DNA of 54,593 nt from an uncultured Candidatus Poseidoniales archaeon (GCA_905182125.1 CAJJAV010000005.1:1-54593); one strand, 5' to 3'; counted from the stretch's first letter, positions 35,253-45,918 are shown. Program-made: numbers and translations. The notes: generated by a model from the letters alone, not told the origin.

Positions 35253-36875
35253 TCACATTTGGAAGTCGCCCATGCCACCCATGTCGTCGCCCATCGAGAC
35301 GCCCTTCGAGGAAATGACGTCGTCAATTCGCAAGATCATGATCGCAGTTTCTGTAGCAGACTGAATCGCTTGTTCAACAACTCGCATTGGTTCAACCACA
35401 TTGGCTTCCTTCATGTCGACAACGCCGCCTTCATAGACGTTGATTCCAGCGTGGGAATGGCCGTCAGCATGTGCTTTGCGCAATTCGATAAGGGTCGTCA
35501 CGGGATCCAGTCCAGCGTTCTCTGCGAGGGTACGAGGGATGATTTCAAGGGCTGAAGCAAATGCTTCGATAGCCATTTGTTCACGGCCGCCGACACCTTC
35601 TGCATAGGTCCGAAGATCACGAGAGAGGGCTGCGAGCACACTGCCGCCACCGGTAAGGACTGCGCCATCTTCCCAAGCGACTGAAACCACACCAACAGCA
35701 TCGTCAAACGCTCGGCGGATTTCATCGACCACGTGTTCGGTACCGCCACGGAGCAGAACAGAAACCGATTTTGCTTCTGGGCAGCCGGTGATGAAGGTCA
35801 TATCGGATTCACCGATCTTGCGCTCTTCAACCTTAGCGGCATGGCCCAAATCATCAGGAGACAAATCGTCCAAGTTGGTCACAATGCGACCACTGGTTGC
35901 CTTGGAAAGGGCTTCCATATCGGATTTCTTGGCTCGGCGGATTGCGAATATTCCAGCCTTGGCCATGTAATGCTGAGCCAATTCATCGATGCCTTTCTGG
36001 CAAACGAGAACTGTTGCTCCTGCGGCTTGGATTTTCTCGACAAGTCCACGGATGTAATTCTCTTCCTCTTCAAGGAAAAGAGCAAGTTGGCTTGGGTCGG
36101 TGATTTGAATCTTAGCGTCGACTTCAGTCTTCTTGACTTCAATCGCTGAGTTCACGAGGGCGATCTTAGCATCTGCAATGGTGCGGGGCATGCCTGCGTG
36201 GACGCGCTCTTTGTCGAGCAGAATACCGTCGATAAGGGATGAATCCTTGATGGACCCACCTTGCCGCTTCTCGACCTTGATATCGCTCAGATCAACGATG
36301 CGTTCATCGCCTTCAATAACACCAACAGCGTTCACTGCTCGGACACAAATGTCTGCCATGAAGCTCTTGACGGCCCCAGCGGACTTACCTGTCAAGGCCG
36401 TCTTTGCAACTTCGGTGAGCACAGCGTCATCATTGTGCGTTGCAATCCCGTGGTTTTGAAGCAATTCAACCGCTTTTTCTGCAGCAAGCCGGAAGCCTTC
36501 GCAAATCACAGTCGGATGCACGTTTTGTTCGATCAGGTCTTCACTGCGCTTGAGCAACTCGCCAGAAAGAACGACCGCTGAGGTGGTTCCATCATAGCAA
36601 TGCTGTTCTTGCGTTTTTGCAACTTCGATGATCATCTTGGCCGCAGGGTGGTCGATGTCCATTTCTTTGAGGATGGTTGCGCCATCATTGGTGATGACGA
36701 CATCGCCCATCGAATCGACGAGCATCTTGTCCATGCCCTTGGGGCCAAGTGTTGAGCGCACTGCATCTGCAACTGCTTTCGCTGCTGCAATGTTGTTTGA
36801 TTGGGCACTTCGTCCACGCGTTCGTTGGGTGCCATCTTTGAGGATGAAGATTGGGGCTTGGCCGTTTCCGTACAT
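35253..36875 (-). CDS. Thermosome (group II chaperonin) subunit
   Basis: A 540-residue archaeal chaperonin that folds proteins in a double-ring ATP-driven cage. It has [17 protein letters not shown], the ATP loop [31 protein letters not shown] and [13 protein letters not shown] near the end, with a Gly/Met-rich tail ([12 protein letters not shown]). One oddity is the usual VGDGTT/S motif reading CYDGTTSAV, with Tyr in place of Gly before the catalytic Asp. An SD (AAGGAG) lies about 10 nt before the ATG. It is followed by T-tracts and then by the fusion gene. Confidence 0.95.
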   Translation of the reverse strand: MYGNGQAPIFILKDGTQRTRGRSAQSNNIAAAKAVADAVRSTLGPKGMDKMLVDSMGDVVITNDGATILKEMDIDHPAAKMIIEVAKTQEQHCYDGTTSAVVLSGELLKRSEDLIEQNVHPTVICEGFRLAAEKAVELLQNHGIATHNDDAVLTEVAKTALTGKSAGAVKSFMADICVRAVNAVGVIEGDERIVDLSDIKVEKRQGGSIKDSSLIDGILLDKERVHAGMPRTIADAKIALVNSAIEVKKTEVDAKIQITDPSQLALFLEEEENYIRGLVEKIQAAGATVLVCQKGIDELAQHYMAKAGIFAIRRAKKSDMEALSKATSGRIVTNLDDLSPDDLGHAAKVEERKIGESDMTFITGCPEAKSVSVLLRGGTEHVVDEIRRAFDDAVGVVSVAWEDGAVLTGGGSVLAALSRDLRTYAEGVGGREQMAIEAFASALEIIPRTLAENAGLDPVTTLIELRKAHADGHSHAGINVYEGGVVDMKEANVVEPMRVVEQAIQSATETAIMILRIDDVISSKGVSMGDDMGGMGDFQM

Positions 36876-36957
36876 GATGAATCGCTCCTTGCAATCTCAG
36901 CGGAGGTCGAGACAGTCTTGAACCCTACGCTTGTTCAGCAACGAAGAAAACAGGGCA

Positions 36958-39900
36958 TCAAGCCATTCCGTTCTGCTCCAGCCACTTTTGGCCGTAGACT
37001 TCCCATTGCTCCATGGTCCAGCCTTCAGGAAGGCCGGCAGCAGGGATTGGAGGGGTCTTGGAGACTGGTGCAGCAGCGGCCGGGGCGGGCGCTGAAGGAG
37101 CGGGCGCCATAGCCGGTTGAGCAGCGGCGGGAGGCAGTGAAGAGGGCAAGGCACCAGGTACAGGCACTGTTGGAGCAGAAGCCACGGCTCCATAGGTCGC
37201 TTCCAGACTGTTTTCATAGCCTTCTTCGCCCCATCCACCGTATTCATCTTCCTCTTCTTCTGTACGTAAGATGTTCAAAATCACATACACGCCGACACCC
37301 ATCATTGCAACAAATCCGACCCACATCAAGATGCTTCCAACTGGTAAGCCGTCACCTGCGCCTGCTGCGCCGTCAGCATCGTTTGATTTCTTGATCAGAA
37401 TAACTTGGAGGTTGCTGTTTGCAGCATCACTGACAGTCTCTGAGCGGGCCCAGAGGGTCAAGTTGGTCGACAAAGAATCAGAACCGAGGTTCAGGAGTGT
37501 TGTTTCCGAGACTTCGAAGTACACGGTCACTTCACGCTCTTCCTCGACAGCAAGAACGAACGAACGGTCGTTGCTGGCGATTCGTGTTTGAACGTAGGCT
37601 GATGATTCACCGTTGTCCAAGTCGATGGTCACTGACTGGGCGGTTGTGTATTGGTTTCGCACCTTCACAGTCATGCTCCATTCTTCCGCAGGTTCTGCTT
37701 CATCAATGGTGATTGGTGCTGCCGGGAGGATCTTCAGCCAGTTTTGTGAACCGACGAGGTAGGTTGCCGAACCTTGAGCGCTGATCAGGGCATCATTGAC
37801 GCTTGTAGCGATGATGTCGAGGGTGAGTTGGCCAGAGGTTCCCGATTCGAATGAGAAGCGAACGGTCACGTTGTAGCTTGCTGCGGTTTCAATCTCAGGG
37901 GTGGCACCATCAAACAAATTGGTGAATTCGATGGTCATGCCCTCTGGAACATTCGCCGTCATGGTGAATCGGTCCGGGCTGTTGCCATCGTTGCGAACTT
38001 CAAACGCCATCGTCTGCGCAGGGTCACCTGGGATGTAAGATTGGTCTGCATCTTCATCAGAGATATCGACGGCCGCAGTGTCGAGGATCTCAACAGTGAG
38101 AACGATTGATTTTCTGACCAAGGGATCATCGACGCTGGTGGCAGTCACCGTGACTGCGTAAAGGCCGGGACTGAGACCGACAGGCATTGGGAGGTTCAAC
38201 TGGATGATGCCTTCGCCATCCCATGCATCAAGCACGGAGGTTTGAGCACCGGCGAGGTTTGCCCCAAGAAGCCAGTTTTGTTGAGTGAGTGAAAGGTCAT
38301 ACTGCTCATCGTCGTTGCCTTTATTGAACACGGTAATGTAGACTTTCTTAGCGATGCCATTGGCTGGAGCTTGGATGGTTACTTCCTCTGCCTCGAGGCT
38401 TAATTCCCGGAACACTGGCACCATGATGCTTCGAACGAGAACATCGTTACCGGCAAGCGAGGTTCCACAGGAAGGGCATGTTGCACGCAGATTGAAACTC
38501 ACATAAGGACTGTTTTCGGTCCCAAGCGCTGGCATAGCCATTGAATCAGCCGTGACATTGAGATTGAAGTTCGATGCTTGGCCCCTCAAGAGGACGATTG
38601 GGTTCTGGACAATCGCACCTTGTTCATCCATAACAAGAGCAGTCCAACCGAGGTCAGAAAAGGTTGTAGCGAGGTTAAACGCTGCGTCTTTGTTGCCTGA
38701 ATTGAGCAAACGGAATGGGATCAGTCCGGATTCACCCGGTGCAAGGGTCTGAGCGAGGATACCAACCGTACTGGTGAGCGCAACACCGTATTGCTCAGTG
38801 ACTGCAACAGGCATGGATAAACGGGATTTTTCGCCACCGTTTTGGTTGCTGGCATCTGTAAACCAAAGGTTCCAGGTTTGTTGTTGGACATCAGCACCGG
38901 GTGGAATAGAAAGGTTCACCCACACTTCAACGGTTTCGCCGGCTTTGAGGCCCGGCATGAGCACGTTGGTGTCGTGATCGTTGCTGTTTGGAACATCGAT
39001 GCGGATCATCTGCATTGCTGGGTCCATCCATGTCAGGTTGGTCACATTTGATTGTACACGAACCGAAGCGGTCGAGTACCCATTGTTGGTGACTTGACAG
39101 CGCAAAATCAGCAGGTCGTTTGGAGGGGCTGTGTATCCATTGTTCGGATTGTTACAATCCACGCCAAGGGTGTAATCTTGGACCTTACTGATACCGAATT
39201 GAATGAAGTCGTCAACGTGGAACCCTTGTGAAGCACCACCAGAGTCGGAGTGGAGAAGCAAGCCCATGCTCCAAGAGTTGCCACCGAGGAACAAATCCGG
39301 GTTGGAAAGGGTGGGGATTTGCGACCAGTCGGCCTGTGGATCCCAGCTGAGATTGGTCCATTGACCTGGGGCTTGACTCGGATTTCCGTTGCTTAAGTCC
39401 CAGTGAAGCGATTCCATGGCATTGCTGTAATTTCCGGAACTGCGCCACAATTCGATGCTCACGCTGTCACCGGATTGTACACTGCCCCATGCTTGGAGAT
39501 GGAATTGTGATGAAATATAATCACCAGCAAAGAAGGAGTTTCGACAAATCCAAGTTTGGTATGACTTGACGAGTTCATTGTCAATTTGACCACCTGAGCC
39601 ACACTGGCTGTTTGGATTGAGGTAAGCGTAAACGAGGCGATCATGGGCGCCCGATGGGTAGTTGCTGTCCGAATCAGGGGAATTCGCCCAATGGTCGGAC
39701 CCAACGGCTCCTCCAGCGTTTGTCTGCCACGAACCTTGGCCATAGGTCTCTCCTTGAGAACTTCCAGTTCCATCAGCCATGTACCGAGCCGGGAAGAATG
39801 ATGGTTGGCCCGTGAAGGAGGTGCCATCAAATGAATCGCTCATAATAGCGACAGGGACGGAAGTTTCTTTCATGTCATTGTCGTTTCGGTCATCACCGTT

Positions 39901-40371
39901 TGAGTCTTTGTCCGTCATTGCTCTGATGATCATACCCCCGGAGAGGTCGTTGGTGGTGGTGTCAAGGATGGAATGGGCTGCAGTAGCCGTCCAAGCAAAG
40001 GAGGCCGAGTCGCCTTGACCACCGATGAGATCATTGGAGGTCCAAGTAAAGGTCTCGACAACAAAGCCGATTGGGTGGACGATTTGAATCATGGCGTCGG
40101 TGCTCTTTCCGGAGAATGAGGAACCACCACGGGCAATGGTCATGGAAATCTCGATGGTTTGACCTTGGAAGATGTAATCGATGGTTGTCCCGTTGGATTG
40201 AACCCACGTATCAGCACTTGTGCTTGCGTTTCCTAGCGAAATTCCGGTCACGCGGAAATCATCGTTCGCACCAGCACGTGCTGACGCAGCGCTCGCAGGA
40301 GCGGCGATGCCAACAGCAAGGGTTTGCAACAACAAAAGGGCGACGAGGGTTAACGGAGACAAGCGACGCAT
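36958..40371 (-). CDS. Large secreted cell-surface protein with C-terminal membrane anchor
   Basis: A 1137-residue protein with an N-terminal signal peptide (MRRLSP, then a Leu-rich core and an Ala-x-Ala cleavage region near residue 31). A long beta-rich ectodomain follows, with many N-glycosylation sequons. It contains NEW3/CARDB-like Ig-type repeats, such as TVFNKGNDDEQYDLSLT and MAFEVRNDGNSPDRFTMTA. One helix near residues 1030-1055 (WVGFVAMMGVGVYVILNIL) anchors it, and the cytoplasmic tail is Pro/Ala-rich and ends in GWTMEQWEVYGQKWLEQNG. It is probably part of the cell envelope. An upstream TTG start at 40380 is less likely than the ATG at 40371. Confidence 0.75.
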   Translation of the reverse strand: MRRLSPLTLVALLLLQTLAVGIAAPASAASARAGANDDFRVTGISLGNASTSADTWVQSNGTTIDYIFQGQTIEISMTIARGGSSFSGKSTDAMIQIVHPIGFVVETFTWTSNDLIGGQGDSASFAWTATAAHSILDTTTNDLSGGMIIRAMTDKDSNGDDRNDNDMKETSVPVAIMSDSFDGTSFTGQPSFFPARYMADGTGSSQGETYGQGSWQTNAGGAVGSDHWANSPDSDSNYPSGAHDRLVYAYLNPNSQCGSGGQIDNELVKSYQTWICRNSFFAGDYISSQFHLQAWGSVQSGDSVSIELWRSSGNYSNAMESLHWDLSNGNPSQAPGQWTNLSWDPQADWSQIPTLSNPDLFLGGNSWSMGLLLHSDSGGASQGFHVDDFIQFGISKVQDYTLGVDCNNPNNGYTAPPNDLLILRCQVTNNGYSTASVRVQSNVTNLTWMDPAMQMIRIDVPNSNDHDTNVLMPGLKAGETVEVWVNLSIPPGADVQQQTWNLWFTDASNQNGGEKSRLSMPVAVTEQYGVALTSTVGILAQTLAPGESGLIPFRLLNSGNKDAAFNLATTFSDLGWTALVMDEQGAIVQNPIVLLRGQASNFNLNVTADSMAMPALGTENSPYVSFNLRATCPSCGTSLAGNDVLVRSIMVPVFRELSLEAEEVTIQAPANGIAKKVYITVFNKGNDDEQYDLSLTQQNWLLGANLAGAQTSVLDAWDGEGIIQLNLPMPVGLSPGLYAVTVTATSVDDPLVRKSIVLTVEILDTAAVDISDEDADQSYIPGDPAQTMAFEVRNDGNSPDRFTMTANVPEGMTIEFTNLFDGATPEIETAASYNVTVRFSFESGTSGQLTLDIIATSVNDALISAQGSATYLVGSQNWLKILPAAPITIDEAEPAEEWSMTVKVRNQYTTAQSVTIDLDNGESSAYVQTRIASNDRSFVLAVEEEREVTVYFEVSETTLLNLGSDSLSTNLTLWARSETVSDAANSNLQVILIKKSNDADGAAGAGDGLPVGSILMWVGFVAMMGVGVYVILNILRTEEEEDEYGGWGEEGYENSLEATYGAVASAPTVPVPGALPSSLPPAAAQPAMAPAPSAPAPAAAAPVSKTPPIPAAGLPEGWTMEQWEVYGQKWLEQNGMA

Positions 40372-40402
40372 AAACACCAACGAATCATGGGAGCATTGTG
40401 TT

Positions 40403-40413
40403 GCATATAGTCA
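40403..40413 (-). promoter_or_regulatory. TATA box of the large surface-protein gene
   Basis: Minus strand ACTATATGCAA lies about 36 nt before the ATG at 40371, giving a very short leader of about 10 nt. Confidence 0.4.
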
Positions 40414-40474
40414 TGGCCGTCTGATGACCCCGCAGGGGCAAGGGGGAAACACCAATATTTCCATCTTTTGAAGT

Positions 40475-41806
40475 TCACTCTGGTTTACGCAATCCAGTAA
40501 TCGAAGGTTGGTCGAACGAAGGCGAACCAGTGCTTTCAATCACGTGGTTGACTGCATCCATCTGCGGCGAAGAGGTGATTTCAGATACCTGCTCGAACGC
40601 ATCCACTGAACGCCCAAGATCATCAAGTGGGGAACGTTCATTCAACGCTTCAAGTGGAATCGTATCGATGGTTGATCGAACCTGTTGAATCGCGCCTGGT
40701 GCTTGAGTTAACGGAGCAGACCCTCCAATGCCGGCAAGCCCCTGAAGCGCGGTGGATGTTTGTGCTGCGGCGGAAACGGCCGCACCTGTTGCAACGGTGG
40801 TGATGGCACCCACGGCCATGGTGGCTCCTTTACCAACAAGCGAGGGTGAAGAGGGAGCTTTTGCTGCAGAATGAGGCTCTTGGGCCGGGTTGTGATCATA
40901 AATCCAGTCAGGTGGTTCAGCCCCCGCCCCAAGTGCGGCAAGGGTGGTGAAAGCAGCAAGAGGCATGACGGCCAAAGCCGTGAGCAAGTCGACGAAGGAG
41001 GTCTCAGGGATGGAGCGAATCGCAAAGAAAGATTCAAACAATTCTTTCTCGACTTGGATGCTCAAACTAATGTCTTCACCCATTGAACCAAGCACGGCGA
41101 CGTTCGCCATTCGACCAAGGATATACAACATAAAAATTGGCGTCAAGCTGGCCACCGCTCCCAACGAACCAAGCCACCGACGCGTCACTGTTGCAAGTCC
41201 GATGTACCGCCGGGCAATGAGCGGGAACACTTTCATGGCCAAAATGAAGCAGGCCAAGTACACCAGAATCGCCATTTCAAGACGACGGTCTTCTCGCATA
41301 ATGGTTTCTGGCACTGCGAGCACGAACGCTAACGGCACCGTTGCGAGCATAACCTGTAAAGGTATAGCCAACAGAACCAGACCGCCATGCGTAGCGGTGA
41401 TCCGATGGCCTGACAAATGGCGCTGATGGACCAACAGGGACAAGCGACCGTGAGCCGAAGTAGCGTACCGTTGACGGGCTTCTCGCCGAAGTGATGCGTC
41501 GCCTTGTCGGCGAGTTAACCGGAGGACTGAAAGCCATCCACCGCGCTCAATTACGCTCAAAGGCCGGAATCCACCTCCGAACGTCAGCGCCAACACAAGC
41601 GCCATCATGGCGTAAACCAGAGATGCCGTGAAAATCCAAGGAAGCATTTCCTTTCGGAAATCTAAATCAAGGCCTGAACCGTTGATTTGTACGTCGAAAA
41701 AATAAGTGAAAAGGAACGCCAAAAACGGGGTGATAAGCACTTGGCCAACCACCCGGAAGGTCAGCCGTAACAAACCAGAAATTGATTTTCTCGATGCGCC
41801 TCCCAT
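40475..41806 (-). CDS. Polytopic membrane protein, function unknown
   Basis: About 443 residues with six predicted helices in the first 300 residues. The cytoplasmic or external C-terminal part of about 150 residues is rich in Ala, Thr and Gln. Between helices 2 and 3 there is a basic, Arg-rich segment (SLRREARQRYATSAHGRLS). The start is set at the ATG at 41806 (MGGASRKS); a GTG at 41824 is the alternative. It follows the three-helix protein gene on the same strand. I do not recognise the family. Confidence 0.6.
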   Translation of the reverse strand: MGGASRKSISGLLRLTFRVVGQVLITPFLAFLFTYFFDVQINGSGLDLDFRKEMLPWIFTASLVYAMMALVLALTFGGGFRPLSVIERGGWLSVLRLTRRQGDASLRREARQRYATSAHGRLSLLVHQRHLSGHRITATHGGLVLLAIPLQVMLATVPLAFVLAVPETIMREDRRLEMAILVYLACFILAMKVFPLIARRYIGLATVTRRWLGSLGAVASLTPIFMLYILGRMANVAVLGSMGEDISLSIQVEKELFESFFAIRSIPETSFVDLLTALAVMPLAAFTTLAALGAGAEPPDWIYDHNPAQEPHSAAKAPSSPSLVGKGATMAVGAITTVATGAAVSAAAQTSTALQGLAGIGGSAPLTQAPGAIQQVRSTIDTIPLEALNERSPLDDLGRSVDAFEQVSEITSSPQMDAVNHVIESTGSPSFDQPSITGLRKPE

Positions 41807-41895
41807 GGCCCTCCCAGAATTCACTTAGACCTCAAAGATTCCCCCTCGGACTCCGTGGTGGTGAGGGTTTGAATGCCTTGGATAAAACGCCAGAA

Positions 41896-42483
41896 TTACT
41901 CTTCCTCGGATTGAGCAATGAGCGGATAGCCATCGCTGATCAACAGACGAAGGTAACCAAAGAACCGACCGTCCCTTCGCTTCCTTCCAAGGTCAGGACG
42001 GGCCATAATCAACAAACGTTTGTCACAATTGGAACATCGAACGTTGGTTACGCCCCAAACAGGAGTTGACCAAGCACAGCAGGAAGCCTCGCTGCTGCTC
42101 AGGTTGATGACCCCTTGGAGTTCTTCAGCCATCGCCCTCGTCCATGGTGGCTTGGCGCCACCGATGAGGGACTGCAAGCGATTGAGAACAAGCCATCCTG
42201 AGGCGAGCCAAAGGCCGAACCCAAACGCTGGATTGCCCCAACGAACCGAAGCAAGGCCAACCGCCATTGGCACAACCACCACAACAAGACTCAACCAGTA
42301 AAACATCCTCAGATGAAGGACCCTTTGATTCAGATGAGGGCCAAGGGGAACCGGTTCGGGGTGTGGGGGAAAATGAAGGTTGAAACCACGCCCTCGACTC
42401 ATCAAGAGCACTGGAAAACGAGGGAGAAAATGACCGAGGAACGCACCAAAAAGAAACAGGAGGAACTGACTGATCATGGCCAT
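41896..42483 (-). CDS. Membrane protein with C-terminal zinc-knuckle-like motif
   Basis: About 195 residues. An N-terminal helix and two more around residues 62-98 (FYWLSLVVVVVPMAVGLASV and FGFGLWLASGWLVLN) are followed by a soluble tail. The tail contains CC...CSNC (CCAWSTPVW, then VRCSNCDKRLL), which could hold zinc. The start is at one of two nearby ATGs, 42483 or 42477, 10-16 nt past the aminotransferase stop, so it is probably cotranscribed with it. Function unknown. Confidence 0.6.
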   Translation of the reverse strand: MAMISQFLLFLFGAFLGHFLPRFPVLLMSRGRGFNLHFPPHPEPVPLGPHLNQRVLHLRMFYWLSLVVVVVPMAVGLASVRWGNPAFGFGLWLASGWLVLNRLQSLIGGAKPPWTRAMAEELQGVINLSSSEASCCAWSTPVWGVTNVRCSNCDKRLLIMARPDLGRKRRDGRFFGYLRLLISDGYPLIAQSEEE

Positions 42484-42492
42484 CAAAACACC

Positions 42493-43644
42493 TCAACTGG
42501 AGTTGAGTAAACGATCCAAGGTTGATTCAACCTTATCCATTCCTCGAGTGATGTCCTCTTGACTGATGGTGTAAGCGAAACGAAGGTGACCTTCTCCTGA
42601 TGGTCCAAAGGCGGAACCTGGTGAGCACAACACGCCATCTTTCAGGAATTCAAGCGCCAAGTCCTGTGAGTTCATCCCCGGTACGGTGATTTTTGGGAAC
42701 ACGTAAATCGCCCCTTGCGGTTTATGACATTCCACACCGGGCATGGCATTGAGTCGATCAACAATCAAATCACGACGTTGTTTGAATTCAGCAGCGACCA
42801 TGTCCGGATAATCGCTGGCATGCACCATCGTTGCCAAAATCGCATGCTGCATAGCATCGTTCGAACATGCTGCGATGTAATATTGCATTTTCGTGACCTG
42901 TAGCATCGCCTCAAGGTTGGATGAAATGATGTAGCCCATGCGCCAACCTGTCATAGCGAACGTTTTGGAGAAGGAATTGACGATAAGAACCCGGTCATAG
43001 CCAGCCCCCATGAAGGAGACGTGGGGCCCATCGAAGACAATGCGATCATAGACTTCATCACTGATGATCCAGAGGTTGTGTTTCTTAGCGAATTCAAGCA
43101 ATTCATTGCGTTGAGATACATCCAGAGTGCCACCGGTCGGGTTGCTTGGGAAATTGTAGAGAATGGCGACGGTCTGTTCATCGACCAGTGCTTCAAGATC
43201 GCTTACTTGAGGGATAAACTCGTTTTCAAACAGGCAAGGATAGAATTTTGATTCGCCGCCTGCAATGGACACGTCTGGACCATACAGTGGAAAGTATGGC
43301 TCGGGTAAAAGCACATTGTCACCGGGATTGACGAGGGTAAGGAACAGGTTCAGCAAGGCATTGGTACCGGACATGGTGATGCACACATTGGCTTCATCCA
43401 AACCTGATTGATAGGAGTCCCAAGATTCCGCTATTTTCGCGCGGAGCGCCGGCAAACCCGCCGTGGTCGTGTACTTGTTTTTCCCGTCCAACATTGCTTG
43501 ATGAAAAGCCTCGATTGCAATGGCTGGAGGTTGGAAGTCTGGTTCGCCCAAACCAAAGGAAATGACATCATCGCCGGCCAAGTCGAACATTTTGCGAACG
43601 CCAGTTGGTTGTATTCCCAACGCTCGGTCGCTGAAGTCGCCCAT
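42493..43644 (-). CDS. Class I/II aminotransferase (aspartate/aromatic type)
   Basis: A 383-residue PLP enzyme of fold type I that moves amino groups between amino acids and 2-oxo acids. Visible are ISFGLGEPDF, YTTTAGLPALR, the NFPSNPTGG substrate loop, SDEVYDRIVF and the PLP lysine in SFSKTFAMTGWRMGY, followed by LRFAYT with the carboxylate-binding Arg. It belongs to the subgroup containing AspC/AlaT-like and aromatic aminotransferases; substrate preference cannot be told. It is first in a three-gene run with two membrane proteins. Confidence 0.92.
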   Translation of the reverse strand: MGDFSDRALGIQPTGVRKMFDLAGDDVISFGLGEPDFQPPAIAIEAFHQAMLDGKNKYTTTAGLPALRAKIAESWDSYQSGLDEANVCITMSGTNALLNLFLTLVNPGDNVLLPEPYFPLYGPDVSIAGGESKFYPCLFENEFIPQVSDLEALVDEQTVAILYNFPSNPTGGTLDVSQRNELLEFAKKHNLWIISDEVYDRIVFDGPHVSFMGAGYDRVLIVNSFSKTFAMTGWRMGYIISSNLEAMLQVTKMQYYIAACSNDAMQHAILATMVHASDYPDMVAAEFKQRRDLIVDRLNAMPGVECHKPQGAIYVFPKITVPGMNSQDLALEFLKDGVLCSPGSAFGPSGEGHLRFAYTISQEDITRGMDKVESTLDRLLNSS

Positions 43645-43716
43645 GCATTCCCGTTTCGTTGTTGGCTTTTGAAGGCGAGGGTGGATGACCTCGCTGTCAG
43701 TGATTTCTTTGGAGCC

Positions 43717-45918
43717 TTAATCGCCGCCGTCGAAATCCTTCAGGTCATCCTCGATCAGCACAGCATCAACCACGGAAGCGATATCTGCATCTGCAGCGAG
43801 CACAGCGTCGATTGAATCGTTGGCATCCATCGAGGTGATGGAGAGGGGGGGGTCGATTCGAGCGCCTCGTGCAACCCCAAGAAGGCAGAACAAAACCAAA
43901 ACGCCGGCAAGAGCGACATACTGTGAGGTCGACCAACCGAAGCTTGCTCCGTCCATTGCCGCACCTGTGCCTTGTACGGTTGCAAACACTGGTAAGGATT
44001 GAACACCCTGATCGTTAAGGGCACGCACTTCGATGGTGTTGTTGCCTTTGGCCATGGCGTCGTGGTCGAGAGCGACGGTCCATTTGAAACGTTCAAGCGC
44101 ACTGAGTTCGCCACTTGATTGGTTGAATGAAGTAGGTTGCCATGCCCCTTCACCAATTCGGAATTCAACAGCTTCAACCGAACCGGTTTGGCCCCATGCT
44201 TCACCAGAAAGGATGTGAAGCCCAGAGGTGTTGTCCATGGCTTCGCTGAGGATGTGAACCTGAGTGCCAACATCGACTTGGCCGGTGAGGCCGCTGTCAT
44301 GAAGGTAAAACGACAATTCTGTGGCTGCTAAAGCATCGATCATGCCCCATCCGAAGTCTCGGTTCCAAAACGGATCGACATCAGGTTGACTTGGCTCGCC
44401 GCGTCGTTCTGCTGTGAGTTTGATAATTTCTTTGACTTCTGCTGGAGAGAGTTCCGGGTTTGCTTCAAGCATCAAGGCAATGATACCTGTTACAGCGGGG
44501 GCTGCATAAGAGGTTCCAGAGCCACGCCCTGTGTATCCGTTTTCTGATGCATCACCGCCGAGGAAGTTCACACATGTGCCTGATGTGACGCACCCTTCTG
44601 CTTGGATGATGTTCGTGCCCGGTGCTGAAATTTCTGGCTTGAGTTCATTGAGTGGGTTGCCATCGGCGTTGTCACGGCGAGGCCCACGCGAAGAGTACGA
44701 GGCAACGGTGTCGTCTTCTCTGTCAACGGTGTTGATGTCGTCGGTTGCACCAACCGTGATGGCCAAGTTGGAGGACCCCATTCCAGAAAGACCGTCGTTG
44801 TCAGGTCCATCGTTTCCAGCAGCGACGCTGACCACGATGCCCGCCTCCATGGCTTCATTGAGAATTCGACTGTGCATGTCTTCGCCGTCTGAGCCACCGC
44901 CTTCGTGGGAAGTGATGCCCCAGGAGAGGGAAATGATGTCAATGCCGTAGTTGCTTTCATTGGCGCCTTGCCAAGCCGTGTCTTTGTTATCGATGATCCA
45001 TTGAATGCCATTCATAGCAGATTCATAGAACTCTTGCTCGAGGACATAGTTCTCAAACGGTCCTGCGCCAGCATCGGTTCCAATGCGCACATCAACAAGG
45101 GCTGCATCGGGGGCTGAGCCGTAGAAACCAGTTTGTTCACCTGCTGCGTTGATGCCGGTGGCGGCTGCCATGCCCATGCAGGCCGTGCCGTGTTGGTTGC
45201 CGTCATCGGGATCAAAGGTTCCATCCGTTTCCCGTCCAGGGTTGGTGAATACGCATGTAGGGTCGGTTGGATTGTAACAGACTGCATCGTAACCGGACAC
45301 GAACTTCTCGCTCAGCCCGGGGTGTTCATTATCGACACCAGTGTCAACCATGGCGATGTTGATCCCAGCACCGCTGACACCCAAATCCCAAGCACCCATC
45401 GGATAGACAGAGGAGTTGCTTGCTTTGACCGCAGGCGTTTGAACGTCGCCATAAAACACAACGCTACCATAGTGTTCCACCATCACGACATCCGTAAGGC
45501 CAGCCAGAGTTGGGGCGAGAGCCACTTCAATCTGGCCCAACAACACAGCGTTGACGGATTCGATCACGTCGTTCACCGTAAGGTTGAGCGCTTGAAGGTC
45601 TGAAAGGTGGAGGTCGGTGACGGGTACACCGTAAGAAAGACCGATGCCGGTCGTACCCTGAATCAATTCAAGGCTGTCATGGATTCCATTTCGATTGTCA
45701 TCCAAAACGGTGCGCTCCCACCAAGCCATTGTGTCTCCAACCCAAGCAGGTGTAGTCTGTGCGGGTGTTTCAAATGAGGCATCGACAGGCATCCAAACCA
45801 GTCCTGCTTGATCCATAGCCATCCATTCTGAACGGTTTTGGTCGGCATGAATGGTCAACGAACCCGTCACGGGGGCCATCAACAAAGCGAACATAATGAG
45901 TGCAGTGATGCGGCGCAT
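43717..45918 (-). CDS. Secreted subtilisin-like serine protease (S8)
   Basis: A 733-residue protein with a signal peptide (MRRITALIMFALLMAPVTG), a propeptide, and the S8 catalytic triad: Asp in MVDTGVDNEHP, His in NQHGTACMGM and Ser in GTSYAAPAV. A beta domain with an Ig-like stretch follows, and a helix near the end (YVALAGVLVLFCLLGVARG) anchors it. The enzyme probably degrades extracellular protein at the cell surface, consistent with the heterotrophic life proposed for Marine Group II. The ATG at 45918 is chosen because the signal peptide begins there. Confidence 0.92.
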   Translation of the reverse strand: MRRITALIMFALLMAPVTGSLTIHADQNRSEWMAMDQAGLVWMPVDASFETPAQTTPAWVGDTMAWWERTVLDDNRNGIHDSLELIQGTTGIGLSYGVPVTDLHLSDLQALNLTVNDVIESVNAVLLGQIEVALAPTLAGLTDVVMVEHYGSVVFYGDVQTPAVKASNSSVYPMGAWDLGVSGAGINIAMVDTGVDNEHPGLSEKFVSGYDAVCYNPTDPTCVFTNPGRETDGTFDPDDGNQHGTACMGMAAATGINAAGEQTGFYGSAPDAALVDVRIGTDAGAGPFENYVLEQEFYESAMNGIQWIIDNKDTAWQGANESNYGIDIISLSWGITSHEGGGSDGEDMHSRILNEAMEAGIVVSVAAGNDGPDNDGLSGMGSSNLAITVGATDDINTVDREDDTVASYSSRGPRRDNADGNPLNELKPEISAPGTNIIQAEGCVTSGTCVNFLGGDASENGYTGRGSGTSYAAPAVTGIIALMLEANPELSPAEVKEIIKLTAERRGEPSQPDVDPFWNRDFGWGMIDALAATELSFYLHDSGLTGQVDVGTQVHILSEAMDNTSGLHILSGEAWGQTGSVEAVEFRIGEGAWQPTSFNQSSGELSALERFKWTVALDHDAMAKGNNTIEVRALNDQGVQSLPVFATVQGTGAAMDGASFGWSTSQYVALAGVLVLFCLLGVARGARIDPPLSITSMDANDSIDAVLAADADIASVVDAVLIEDDLKDFDGGD

